A program made the position numbers and the translations under genes. The notes beneath the pieces are model-generated. The model worked only from the letters and a program-made list of their open reading frames with translations, did no database searches and was not told the DNA's origin. From NCBI GenBank assembly GCA_014281115.1, contig JACONQ010000006.1, forward strand, positions 3,162,001 to 3,226,000: a DNA stretch of 64,000 nt, in the 5' to 3' direction. Shown in pieces: positions 46,551 through 57,127 of this stretch. This DNA comes from Laburnicola sp. R22_1 (lineage: Eukaryota > Ascomycota > Dothideomycetes > Pleosporales > Didymosphaeriaceae). Numbering within the stretch: the stretch's first letter is position 1; each line of letters starts with the position of its first letter.

Positions 46551-47830
46551 TAATAGTACTAAATACTAGCGTATTATATAAAACTTCTATCTAACTCTGA
46601 ATTCTAGATTTTATAGGTTTAAAAATAGAGAAAATATAGTTTTATAATTATTTAAAAGAACTAGATTAGGCGAAAACTAGTGGCTTGGCAAAGAATACTA
46701 TTTAAAAAAGTTTAAACTTTAATAACTTTTTAACTACTTTATTATTAGTATAACTTTTTTAAAAATTTATATACGGCGTTAAATTAACTACCTAGAGGTA
46801 GTACGACAAAGGCTTTTATCTTTAATAATATAATAATAAAAGCAGAGCCCCCTACTTAGTAATTAGAAAGAGCGTAAAATGGTAGTAATGAAAAAATTAT
46901 ATAATAATTTATTAGTACTATATTTTAATATAATATTATTACGTAATATATATAATAACTAGTAAAATAAAGAGTTTTTTATTAATTACTAACTAATTAT
47001 GTAATAAAATTTGTATTTTTAAATTAAATAATTAAAGACTAGTATTTTCTCTATAAATTTATTAAAAATTAAAATTATAGCCTTACTAGTAAAAAAGTTA
47101 TAAAGCTTTAAAAAAATTACTTATTTAGACTATTTATATATATCTGCGTAAGTCTACGTATATCTATATATCTCTAAGTATTTTTATATAAGTAGATTAC
47201 TTATATAAAAATGCGTATAAATACGTAAGTCTACGTTCATTAGAAAAGTTTTTTCTAGAGAGGCTACTTAACTATACACAAATGTACACATTTGTGCGTA
47301 TTTTTATATAGGTAATTTGCTAGCATAAAAATGCTTAGAGATATGTAGACATACGCAGACTAGCGCAAATATGCACAAATAGTCTAACTAAGTGATTTTT
47401 TTAAAGCTTTATAACTTTTTTACTAGTAAAGCTATAATTTTAATCTTTTAATAGATTAATAGGGAAAGTAGTAGTATTTAATTATTTAATTTAAAAATAC
47501 TATTTTTATTGCGTAATTAGTTAGTAATTAATAAAAACTCTTCATTTTGCTAGTTATTATATATATTACGTAATATTATTATATAAATATGTAGTACTAA
47601 TAATATAGTATATAAAATTTTAAAAAGATTTTAATAAAAATAAAGTAGTTAAAAAGTTATTAAAGTTTAAACCTTTTAAAATAGTGTTCTTTACTAAGAT
47701 ACTAATTTTCGCCTAATCTAATTCTTTTAAATAATTATAAAACTATATTTTTTCTATTTTTAAACCGACAAAATCTAGAATTTAGGGTAAGGTAGAAGTT
47801 CTATATAGCACGCTAGTAATTAGTACTATT
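46551..47830. repeat. Central palindrome of hAT-2 with ~600-bp arms
   Basis: 46,547-47,170 and the reverse complement of about 47,370-47,830 align in order: ATAGTACTAA, GAATTCTAGATTTT/GAATTTAG, AATATAGTTTTATAATTATTT, AGTTTAAACTTTAATAACTT, ATTATTACGTAATATATATA, AAATTAAATAATTAAA, TTACTAGTAAAAAAGTTATA. The left arm has extra sequence near 46.77-46.88 kb absent from the right arm. The centre lies near 47.25 kb. Confidence 0.88.
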
Positions 47831-48008
47831 ATATTAACTAGTACTAGTAATTACTATCTAGTAAGAGACTTTAACTTTATACTTTAAGAAATCTTTTTTT
47901 TAAAAGATTACTAAGTAGCTTACTAAGCTATTTTTGTAAATTCTAGCTAATTAAAGAGCTTTATTTGCTAATTAATTAGTATTATTTTAATAGTATAGGT
48001 GCTATAGG

Positions 48009-48197
48009 TATAAGGGCGCTACTAGAACGCCTAATAGTTAATAAGGCAGAATAGAATAATATTAGGAGGTAAGTGGTGATGAGACGAGTCGCTACCCACT
48101 CTTATCCAAAGTGAGGAGGTTTTTATCTAAACCTCCGCTAGGCCCAAAGGAGACATAAGTCCCTATTCGGCCATCTAAGCAACAAGGAGGCCTTATA
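48009..48197 (-). repeat. Gypsy 3' LTR
   Basis: 189 bp, RIPed ends (TATAAGG...CCTTATA) and otherwise closely matching the other LTR. Confidence 0.93.
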
Positions 48198-48477
48198 GTA
48201 TCCTCCTTCTAGGATTAACCTAACCTAGGTTGCCCTAGAAGATTAAAACGTGTAATATCCTATTATCTTGGCTTAAAAAATAAACAATTGCTAGTCTTGT
48301 AACTGTATAGCAATAATTATTGTTATGTTAGGCGCCATTACGCTATTAAGGTGCTCTAGGGCACCCAACTAATTTAGGAGCCAAAGGTGCCGTTAAGCAA
48401 GGCTTAGCGCAGTTGTTTTGGTTTTCGCCTACCCTCGCACCACCCTTGCTCCTCGCGCCTCCACTAGTTAATTTAGT

Positions 48478-49260
48478 ATGTACTATCCTGCTCTTGTCGT
48501 CCTAATACGTCCTAATGTCCCTTTCTATAGCAAGATGGCCCTTAAGAAGACGCTCGCCGTACAGTGGGTAGAGTTAGCTCGTAACCAACTCGCTAGTGCC
48601 AATCTGTGCGTTCGTTGCGTCAAACTCATCCATGAGGGGGATCTACTCCACACATGCCACTTTCCAGATACCGAACTCGTCCTATTAATTTAAATCGACA
48701 GTGTTTAGCTGTCTAGGTGTAGTAATTGCTTAATTTGGAACAAACACTACCTTATAGTAATGCATGCCTATATTAGGCGCCATTATGCCGCTAACTAAGA
48801 TAATACAGTGCTCTATTAACTTTAACGCTAAGCTTAACAGTCTTGTAGCTGCTTAGGCTCTCCTTTATAGTGGTAATTCTAATAAGAATAAGAAACGCAT
48901 CTATAAGACTGCTAAGAGGCTTATAAACTGCATTAAGTGGGTGCAGTTGTCCTTATAGTGCTTTCTATTAACTAATCACTTCTTAGCTTATTTAAGCCCT
49001 ACGCACAGAATCTCTGTGTTTATAATAGTAGCGATGTTCGTTAATTAACCTATTGCTTTACTAAGAAGCGCGCTTATACTAATACAGAGCGCGAGACTAA
49101 GCAATATTACTATAAGAAGGCCATCAATCGCGCAACCTATAAGGGTGGGACTCTAAAGTAAGATAAGGTCTATAATTCCGCCTTTTGTCTCATTATGTCG
49201 TATACTAACGCGGTTGTAGAACAAATACGAACTAACGCATTATTAGGAGTTTTAGGGTAA
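48478..49260 (+). pseudogene. Antisense Cys-rich frame inside the Gypsy element
   Basis: Runs opposite to gag-pol, between the integrase/chromodomain and the 3' LTR. One frame from the ATG at 48,478 reads about 260 codons through RIP-type stops to a TAA at 49,258-49,260; the first 71 codons are open. It contains CVRCVKLIHEGDLLHTCHF followed by a second pair RCSNC, a spacing reminiscent of fungal zinc-binding clusters, and near the end TKKRAYTNTERETKQYYYKK and AFCLIMSYTNAVVEQIRTNA. GC content at its 5' end (48.41-48.67 kb) is well above that of the rest of the element. Antisense extra frames are known in some LTR elements; this one has no function I can name. Confidence 0.55.
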
Positions 49261-49799
49261 TAGTAAGAGTTTTACTCGCGGCCATAGTCGCGGATAGTGC
49301 CTTTCTAGCTTCTTAGCAGTGCTTTTGGCCTCTTTAGGAGCCTTAGGCTAATGTGTGTGTGTAAGGGGGACCTCTGGAGCCATTATGCCTTAGTGTCCCT
49401 AAGAGTAACAGCTCCCTATAATATAGGAGTCCGTTAGGACTTAAATAGCGCCTTTTGACGGGCGGCGACGCCCTAAAATATCTTAAACCTAGGATCTTAG
49501 AATATTCTCTTCTTTTGGCTCTAAGTGAAGTGTGATGTACTCTTATAGTTCTTTATAGTCCTTTTTAACTAACTTCTAGAAATATTATAATCTTTCTAAG
49601 TTTATATTACCTTTATAATACCTTATACTATTAAACACCTCTATAATTATAGTAAAAAACTCTCTATAGGGAAAAATAGGTAAAGGTAGTAAGTGTACTT
49701 CTCGCAGTAATTCTCTAACTGTATAGTTAACCTGAGTCCGATCTCTTGTCTATAGAAGAAAGAAATTAAAATTCCCTATTAAAATTCCCTAAGAAGGTT

Positions 49800-52700
49800 C
49801 TTTTATCCCCCTTCTGCAGTTGTTTAACCTAAATGAGAGCCTCTTTAACGTCGTCCTAGAATATTTTTTCTTTTTTAGAATTCTTTAATAGTGTTAGTAC
49901 TTAGATTAGTGTCTAGCTTCTATGAATTTTCTTCTTCTAAGTAACCTTCCCATTTAATAAGGTATTCCTAGGTTCTAACTAATAACTGTCTACTCTCTAG
50001 CACCTTCTCTATATAATACATGTTATCGTCGAATATGCGTAGGGTGTCTACAATAGGACCTGCTTAAGACTTAATAGCTCCCCTTTATTTATATAGCTCT
50101 AATAATAATATATAAAAGACTAGGTGTGCGTTTAATCCTAGGAAGTTAACTCTATAGACTTTTTTCCCCATAGGGTACTTGACTATGTCTAGTCTAATAA
50201 ACTTCCAATTAAGTTTGCGCTTAGGTTATGCGGAGTTTAGATATCTAGTGGATATAAACACTTAATTTCCTAGTTTAAGACTAAGGTGCTTCCTCTTCTT
50301 ATCAGCGTACTTCTTCTAGTACTTATTCGCCGCTGCGATCTTTGTTCTGCATTAAGCCTGCAGTGCGATAACTCTTGCTGCAATCGACGTGCCTAGTGGC
50401 GATTCTCTGTCGCTAAGCGGCATTCCGGGCCATTCTGGCGCACAAGGATCCGCTCCGTGGTATGCGCAAAAAGAAGTTACTCTAGTTGCTACGTTTACGC
50501 TATTGCTATACGCAAATTCCGTAATTAGTAACTACCTTGCCTAGTTATTCTGTTCTAGGCAGCAAAAACACCGAAGATACTGCTCAAGCGTCTAATTCTG
50601 CCTTTTAGTTTGCCTGTCTGTTTGCGGGTAATAGGCTAATAATAACACCCTTATAGTGTTAAGGTAATGACAAAAAGAGTCCTAATAGCAAGAGTTTATT
50701 ATTAGACCTCTGTCTAATAAGATTGTCTTAGGAGTGCCGTATAACCTAACAACATTCCGAATTTAGGCTTCTGCCAAGTCCTTCGTGTCCCAATCTGTCC
50801 TAGCAGGTATATAATAAGCCATCTTTGTTAGATAGTCCACTATTACCAGAATAGCATTATAGACTTGGCTAAGTGTTTGGCTAGAGGATAAGTCCACAAT
50901 AAAATCTAAGGTAACGTTCTTGTAAGGGCCATTTAGTATAGACAAAGAATTTAAAAGACTATATAGTTAGTGTTAAGGTGCAATAGACATTCTGCACTTT
51001 AAATAGTTATAATAGTAGTCCTTAACTTTGCGTCGCATTCCTTTCTATTAGAAATACCTCCTTAACTTCTCTAACGTCTTCTTTGCCCCAAAATGCCCAC
51101 CTATAGGGCTATTGTGGCACGTCCAGAGGGCCTTCGCCTTCTCCGCACTTGTTATAAGCACTTTAATTTTATTTTGCTCTATTATACCTTCTTCTAATAA
51201 CTCTTTGCCTAACTATTAGGGCTAAGGTTCTTCTAGAGCCTCAACTTCATTCTTAGTCTCTAAGTCGGATTCAGAGCTACTATTTATTAATAATATTGAC
51301 TCTTCTGCAATTGCTCTCCTAGGTTCGCGCCTCCTTAGCCGCCTTTATCCCGAGGGTGCCGCTTGCTAGAATCTTGTGATCGCACTAATTAATTAGGTAG
51401 TTAGTTTATTAAAAGTATCTCTACTTAACAATATTTCCAAAGGCTCTATATAAGCCCTATTTCATTTCTCTGCTAGGTGTTGCACATCGCTCATATAGTC
51501 AGGGCGTCTTAATAGTCCATCCGCTAGCTTTTCCTTTCCTGGCTAGTGGATAATAATAAAATCGTACTCTGCTAGCCTCTTATAGATTCTAACCTACTAG
51601 TAGTTTAATTTCTTTATGTCTATAAACTATCGTAAGTTATTGTAATCCGTGAGGATAATAAATAGAATACTTAATAGGTAGTGTCGCTAATATTCGACAC
51701 TTCTATTAATAGCCAGTAATTCCTTATTGTGTGTATTGTATTAAAGTTATGTGCTGTCTAGCTTCTGTGAAAAGAAACTAATAGGTTGCCATTACGGGGT
51801 TCTGTTAGATTTAGGCACATTCTGGCTTAATATGCTAGATATTGCGCTACCTAAGGCATCTACCTTAAGTCTTATCTCTCTATTAGACTCAAAGTGCACT
51901 AATATAGGCACTACTATAAATGCGGCCTTTAACTCTTTAAAAGCTGCTCTTGCCTACGCATCTAGGTATAAGGATTAGCTTTTCTCTCTTCTTTAAGCTT
52001 GCCCGCCCTAGGCAGCACCAGACTCCTTCTAAGTAAGTTTAGTAAGGGGTAGAGCCACTCTTAAAAACCCTTTAATAAACATCTAGTAATAATTTATAAA
52101 ACTAATAAACACCCTAATATTGCGCACTGTCTTAGAGAGTGGCCACTCCGTGATTATTTTTATACGGTCTTCGTGCACCCTAACTTCCTTTTAGCTAATA
52201 ATATAGCCTAGGTACTCTGTCTCTTCCTAATAAAACTCGCACTTGCTAAGTTTAATATATAGTTTGGCCTTATATAGCCTTTAGAGGACTTTTTTTATGT
52301 GTTGTTTATATTTCTCTTCTATATTAGAGAAGATAAGTATATTGTCTAAATAGACAATACACGTCACATTAATTAGTTTTGCTAGAACTTTATTAATATG
52401 CTTCTAGAATTGTGCCAGAGCATTAGTCAAACCAAACGGCATTACTAAGTACTTAAAGTGTCTATACTTCGTACGAAAAGCTGTCTTCTATTTATCGCCT
52501 TCCTTGATTCTTATTCTATAATATGCCTCTTAGATATTAAGCTTAGTAAAGAACTTCGCTTTTGCCAATCTTTCTAAGGACTTAGCAATTAAGGGTAACG
52601 CATAACAATTCTTAATAGTAATCTTATTAAGGCCGCGATAATCTACGCATAGCCTTAACATACTATCCTTCTTCTTCGCGAATAGAATTAGTACTCTAGC

Positions 52701-54720
52701 TAGTAACCTTAAATATTATATCTAGCCTCTTCGCAAGTAATCTGCGATATACTTACGCAAGACACTTAGCTCGCTCTTAGATAAGTTGTAGAGGGGCTAA
52801 TAGGGTGGTTATTCCCTAGAAAGAAGATTAATACTTAGGTTAGTCGCGGAGTATTCTGCAAGCACCTCTAATTAATTACTATTTACTATATTAGTGAACT
52901 CTTAGTATACCTACAGCATTATAGCCTCTACTAAGATTATAGACATTTTATTACCTATACAGCTAATATAACACGCGTATAATTCCGCAGTTAAGTCTAA
53001 TATTGTTAAACTAAACTGTTCCGCGTCTTTAAGGGCCACTTTGGTGTAGTTGGGCGCATTCTGCCCCAACTTTCCTTAGAACAATAATTAACCTATACGA
53101 AAGTTAAGTTTTGGATTATATGTGGCAATCTATAGTAATTCTAAGTACATCTTATACTTTCTTAGGTCTGTTACTATAAATAGGATCTAGTAGGTCTCTC
53201 TATAACCTCTGGCATTTACTAGGTGCATTTTGGCAACTATAGATCTATATATAGTAATATTTATACTATTTGTCGCCTCTACTATAAAGTCTAGTAAGGA
53301 TATTACTGTTAGATCTCTCTCTTTTATAAAGCGAGTAGAGATTACATTAAGTTTAGCGCTACTATTAACTAGTGCCTTAACTAAGCCTAAATCCCCTACT
53401 ATAGCCTACACTGTTATCGCAGTTAACCTCTTTAGGTAAAGCACGTTATAGAGCTTTTTAAGCTGCTTGTTTTCTTTATACTTAACAATTGCGGCCAATA
53501 GGATAGAGTCTAGTCCTACTAGCCCTTGCCTTTTCCTGCGGACTCTAATGCGTCCTTAGAATAGAAAGGTAGGTCTGAATTTCTCTCCTTCTTATAATTA
53601 GGGGAGATATGGCCTCTCTTACTATAGTTCTAGCAAGTAACCTTTAGATTATCTTTATCCTTTTCCTTCTATATTAAGGTAGACTATTTATAGACCTTAC
53701 GCTCCTTTCTACTGCGTTTGGCTAGCCTAGCCGACTTAGCGGGGGGCGTTATTAACTTAGGCCTCTTTAATAAGTCTTTAGACTTGTCTTTACTCTTAGT
53801 AAACTGCCCTTCCTCTTAGTAAAGGCGATTAGCAATCTCTTCCACCTCTATAAGGGTTTCTCTCTAAGAAGGTAGGTAATGCAGAACTTCTCTATATAGC
53901 TTATTATGTATAGAAGCTATAAATTTAGCTACCCTATAATACTTGTTCTGCTCCTTAATTTCATCCTACAAAGGGAGAAGATAGTTAAGTAAGTCTATTA
54001 GAGACTAGCCTGCCCTTTAGCGATAGTTCTTTATCGCCTTAAACGTCGTCTACTGGCGTTCTAATAAAGTGTCTAGGGTATTAAGTATTTGTTCTGTTAA
54101 TGTCTGCTAGGTAGGAGCCTATTCAGAGTCTATCTATTGTTGTTAATTAGAATATAACTCGAATTAACTTTAAAGGTCCTTAGACAGATACTATCTACTA
54201 AAGGTAATCTTATAATCTTCTGTAACAAAGTAAGAAGGTGCTTACGAAAAATAAAACTCGCAATTTTACTTTTATTAGTTATAATCGCGACGATTCTTGC
54301 GGTTATAAACGTTTGGTAGGGGTGGTTGCGGCAAGGTACTCTGTTTAGCGGCTACTAGGAACAATAAGGCCATAGTGGCCACGCGTAGGGTACTAATAAG
54401 CTTATTACGAGCTACTACGTCGCTAGCTTTATATTGTTGTTAAATATTCTTAATATATTGTATTTCCTATTGTTCCTATTCTTTGCGCGCCTAGTCCCGT
54501 AGTTTTATAAGATAAGCTGCCCTTCTATTAGCTTCTATCGCATTTGGCTCCTCCTAAGGTGCTCGCGAATCCTTAGGGCTATTATTAATTTCTTATTAGA
54601 TAGTCTTCCTAAGTTCCTCCACTTGTTTTCCTGCCTGCCTAATAGCACTAGCTTGCTGCTAAGTGTTCCTAAATAGGCCGCCTAGCTCCTAGCTCACAGA
54701 AGCAAGGCGTCCACTAGGTC
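49800..54720 (-). pseudogene. Gypsy gag-pol with chromodomain, RIPed
   Basis: Minus-strand order: gag with a zinc knuckle followed by RGHISP (about 53.62 kb), reverse transcriptase with CIVYLDNILIFSNIEE (about 52.33-52.38 kb; the family has YLDD, here the second Asp is Asn, as RIP predicts), RNase H, integrase zinc-binding region CHNSPIGGHFGAKKTLEKLR (about 51.1 kb), integrase core NGPYKNVTLDFIVDL and YNAILVIVDYLTKMAYYIPA (50,763-50,945), and a C-terminal chromodomain with YYIEKVLESRQLLV and EYLIKWEGYLEEEN (about 49.93-50.03 kb). Numerous TAG/TAA stops make it non-functional. Confidence 0.85.
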
Positions 54721-54779
54721 TATGTGTTGCTATTATGGCGGCGAGAATCCTACCGCTGCCTATAAGGGAGCGATTTAAA

Positions 54780-54968
54780 TGTAAGGGCGCCACTAGAACG
54801 CCTAATAGTTAATAAGGCAGAATAGGATAATATTAAAAGGTAAGTGGTGATGAGACAAATCGCTACCCGCTCTTATCCAAAGTAAGAGGGTTTTTATCTA
54901 AACTTCCGCTAGGCCCAAAGGAGACATAAGTCCCTATTCGGCCATCTAAGCGATAAGGAGGCCTTACA
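54780..54968 (-). repeat. Gypsy 5' LTR
   Basis: 189 bp with intact TGTAAGGGCGC and GGCCTTACA ends. Confidence 0.93.
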
Positions 54969-54973
54969 ATAGG

Positions 54974-55450
54974 TGCCCTAGGTGCCCTAGGTGCACTAGC
55001 GGCATAGGTGCGCATCCTTACGTAACCTTATATAAACACACGCTAAAAAAAAAGTAGTATTATAGGTGCGCTTAGAGCGCTTTTAGTGTGTAGACGTATG
55101 CAGAGCTACCTAGGTCCTATAAGTGCGCACGCGCGCTTAAAATTTTTCCTAATATACGTCTGCGCACAATTTGCATAGTTAAGTAGAAAAACTTTCCTAA
55201 TGCTTGTAAAGTTAATCTCCTAAAAAGATAACTTTTTAACAACCTTAACACTAGAAAATAATTACTAATTACCTAATTAGAAAAGGATCTTAGTATATAT
55301 AGCCTATAAACACCTTTATAGACTATACTATAGTTACGCGGTGTAATCTAGCATCTCTAGCAGCTCCTATACGTACGTAACGCCCATATAAACTGTAGCG
55401 TAGAGCAATAAGGGTCAACCGTACCGTACTACGCTACGTTGTCAGCGCTG
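54974..55450. repeat. Right outer arm and terminus of hAT-2
   Basis: Inverted counterpart of 36,411-36,970: carries GTGCACTAGCGGCATAGGTG, the TAGTATTATAGGTGCGCTTA block and AAAATTTTTCCTAAT, then about 300 bp to the terminus ending in ACGTTGTCAGCGCTG. Confidence 0.85.
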
Positions 55451-55458
55451 CCTCCAGT
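55451..55458. repeat. hAT-2 target-site duplication, right
   Basis: CCTCCAGT, second copy. Confidence 0.95.
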
Positions 55459-55481
55459 CTTGGGTTGGCTGATCAGCGCCA

Positions 55482-55754
55482 TCAGGACGGAGCGGGTCGA
55501 GATGCCAGAGGCTCTGAGCCCTTTCTCCTCTCAGTCAGACTCCTCAATACCTCACCCTCATCCGGTGTATCGTTACGTAGCAAAGCGTCAGTGTCCAGGG
55601 ATGCCTGCTGCTCAGAAATGCCCAAGTCGTGTTCGTCGCGTGCGTTCGGTCGGGGTTTTGTGTCGGACTCGATGTCCAAGATCCTGAGATATAGGTCCTT
55701 GCGCGAGAGTAGGGATTGTTCTGTAGCCTGTAAGCGCTCATGTGCAAGTCGGGG
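55482..55754 (-). CDS. 3' exon of a hypothetical coiled-coil protein
   Basis: Minus-strand open exon beginning after an AG acceptor at 55,755-55,757 and ending in TGA at 55,482-55,484, only 32 bp from the hAT-2 insertion point. The 90 residues start with a heptad-like segment (LAHERLQATEQSLLSRKDLY then LRILDIESDTKP) and continue as a charged, probably disordered tail. No family recognised. Upstream exons were not resolved; a GTACAC...GATAG intron of about 50 bp would be one option. The element sits just downstream of the stop codon, so the coding sequence is intact but its 3' flank was replaced. Confidence 0.45.
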   Translation of the reverse strand, partial: PRLAHERLQATEQSLLSRKDLYLRILDIESDTKPRPNARDEHDLGISEQQASLDTDALLRNDTPDEGEVLRSLTERRKGSEPLASRPAPS

Positions 55755-56043
55755 CTATCGTTACCGCAAAGGAGACGCTGGTACGAGGAGCTGTGTGGGT
55801 GTACGGGGGAAAGGAGAGTGCGGTGGGTTGGCAAGTTGATGCTGACACAGGAGAGACACTTGTTCGGGGTTTCTGGTACCTAGCATATAGCATAGACACG
55901 ACAAAAAGAAGCCACCAGACTAAAACCCAGCCTGCTACCGACGATAAACTAACCCCAAGGATCGGACCTCTGTCCCGCCCTCTAGCGACTTCGCCTCATC
56001 GGCCCTTTGGCAGTTAGTATGTTTACAAGAAAGCTTCGTATTT

Positions 56044-56602
56044 CTAGTGCTTACGCTTTCCTTTGCCCTTCGACGACTTCTTTGCCCGTGGCTCGTCGTC
56101 CGACTCAAACGCATCCGAAGCGTAACCCGTGAGCTGCGGCGGTCGTGCGTCGCCTTCGTCTTTGACTGTTGTCACATATGCGCTCACCTCCCGCTCCAGA
56201 CCTTCTTCGAATTCTTGCCGCGTGGCGAAGTCTGACTGAACCAGCGCTCGAGCTAATTGCACGCGCGGTCTTGCTGTCGAAGCTGGCGCTGTCGGAGCTG
56301 GCACTGTCAGATTCGGTAACAACTCGTAAACGCATCGATAACTTACTCGTGGGCCTTATCCCATGGGCAAGCTTCAGCCTGTGCCGCACGGAATCGATAG
56401 AACTGCCATCTTCCGCAGCAGCGGATCAATCTTTGATAAACTCCCTGTTGGACTTGACGTAAGGAACGCCATTTTCCTCGTGCATGGCATACACGATCTG
56501 ATTGCCGCGGTTGCCACCTACTTGCTGGCGCACAGTACCGCACGGGATTGCGAGAACTGCCGTCTTCCTCAGGAGTGAATCAATCATCTCCGCGTTGGTC
56601 AT
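56044..56602 (-). CDS. Hypothetical small protein with basic C-terminus, tentative 3-exon model
   Basis: The frame from the ATG at 56,602 reads MTNAEMIDSLLRKTAVLAIP and GNQIVYAMHEENGVPYVKSN. With a 39-bp intron (GTTTAT...GGCAG) and a 43-bp intron (GTAAGT...CTGACAG) it joins a final open segment: TARPRVQLARALVQSDFATR, EEGLEREVSAYVTTVKDEGD, an acidic stretch, and the end KSSKGKGKRKH. The last segment (to 56,044) is the best supported part. The introns are short even for fungi, and the DNA around 56.38-56.58 kb is internally duplicated, so the model may be wrong. Function unknown; the Lys-rich tail would suit nucleic-acid binding or nuclear import. Confidence 0.4.
56378..56580. repeat. Imperfect direct duplication of ~50 bp
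   Basis: CCGCACGGAATCGATAGAAC and CCGCACGGGATTGCGAGAAC (about 56,385 and 56,539) start two ~50-bp blocks that continue TGCCRTCTTCC and end near AATCAATC, about 155 bp apart. The minus strand of both encodes similar peptides (DSLLRKTAVLAIPCGT and DPLLRKMAVLSIPCGT), so coding sequence seems to have been duplicated, the second copy being out of frame. Confidence 0.65.
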
Positions 56603-56638
56603 TGCTTATGTGTCGACGGTGTACTCGTCCAAGCGCTC

Positions 56639-57127
56639 TTGGAGCGTGTTGTGGGCTACCCCGAGGTTTTGGCCCAAGCGCGTCAGATCCGTTCCGACAA
56701 CGGCGTTGAACCTAGAGCGGTCATTTGGTTAGCTAAAGCACGGCTCGGCATGTATGACTGTACATACTTCTCCGGCATATCACCAAGCGCTGGGCCAAGA
56801 CTCGAAGCCCCGCTCGATGACCCCGAACCTGTACCCATTCTCTTCGTCGGTAGAGACATGCAGTTGGTACCTTCAGAGAGCGTATGTCCCATAGTCCAAC
56901 GAGAAGCCGCTGAGTTGGCCGCCCAATGCCCGAATCTATCTATAGGAGGCTCAGACAAGTGCGTGAGACGCAAGCGTCACAAGAGAAGATCCCTGTATGC
57001 CTCAGGCAACGCGGGCTTTGCTTGCGACGAGTGCGTGGCCGACAACACCGTCTGTGTACGTAGGACTCACAAGGGTTGGGAGGCTCGGTCGCGCCCTGGC
57101 AGCGAGGAGTCCAAGTGGAAGCTTTAG
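56639..57127 (+). CDS. Hypothetical protein with Cys/Arg-rich C-terminal part
   Basis: Open frame of 162 codons ending in TAG at 57,125. Visible features: an N-terminal helix-like stretch (ERVVGYPEVLAQARQIRSDN), a mixed middle with a Pro/Asp-rich segment, then a basic, cysteine-containing end (KCVRRKRHKRRSLYASGNAG, ACDECVADNTVCVRR). The C-x2-C...C-x2-C...C spacing could bind zinc, but does not match a standard finger. May lack upstream exons. No family recognised. Confidence 0.4.
   Translation: MERVVGYPEVLAQARQIRSDNGVEPRAVIWLAKARLGMYDCTYFSGISPSAGPRLEAPLDDPEPVPILFVGRDMQLVPSESVCPIVQREAAELAAQCPNLSIGGSDKCVRRKRHKRRSLYASGNAGFACDECVADNTVCVRRTHKGWEARSRPGSEESKWKL

Larger units (their letters stand above)
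37166..46564. mobile_element. Unidentified insertion into the left arm, 14-bp flanking duplication
   Basis: TAATAGTACTAAAT stands at 37,166-37,179 and again at 46,551-46,564, and the right arm of the palindrome has the uninterrupted form of this place once. So about 9.4 kb was inserted here; without the Copia and pogo elements nested in it, about 1.9 kb remains (37,180-37,267, 42,918-43,590, 45,386-46,550). That remainder is strongly RIPed and has no recognisable gene. A 14-bp duplication would fit a non-LTR retroposon, but no reverse transcriptase is visible. Confidence 0.6.
48009..54968 (-). mobile_element. Complete Gypsy (Ty3) chromovirus, 6,960 bp
   Basis: Two 189-bp LTRs (48,009-48,197 and 54,780-54,968), TGTAAGGGCGC...GGCCTTACA, flanked by ATAGG (48,004-48,008 and 54,969-54,973). 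Coding order on the minus strand and a purine-rich tract (AGAAGGAGGA, minus strand, 48,201-48,210) next to the left LTR show that the right LTR is 5'. The integrase ends in a chromodomain, which in this lineage directs integration into heterochromatin. RIP is moderate. Confidence 0.95.
36411..55450. mobile_element. 19-kb composite hAT-type palindromic element (hAT-2) with nested TEs
   Basis: Termini are exact: left CAGCGCTAACAACGTA (36,411-36,426), right its reverse complement with one mismatch (55,435-55,450), flanked by the 8-bp duplication CCTCCAGT. The 5'-CAG start and 8-bp duplication indicate the hAT superfamily. After removal of later insertions the element is about 2.7 kb and is mostly one large inverted repeat; no transposase of its own is recognised, so it is probably non-autonomous. 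Nested inside: an unidentified ~1.9-kb insertion, Copia, a pogo element and a Gypsy element. Outside the termini the DNA is GC-balanced, inside it is AT-rich, so this one insertion explains the whole second AT-rich block. Confidence 0.93.

Noticed and set aside
36411..55450. Starship-type giant element
   Set aside because: Target duplication of exactly 8 bp with hAT-type inverted termini, and no tyrosine-recombinase captain gene at either end; the size is explained by nested TEs.
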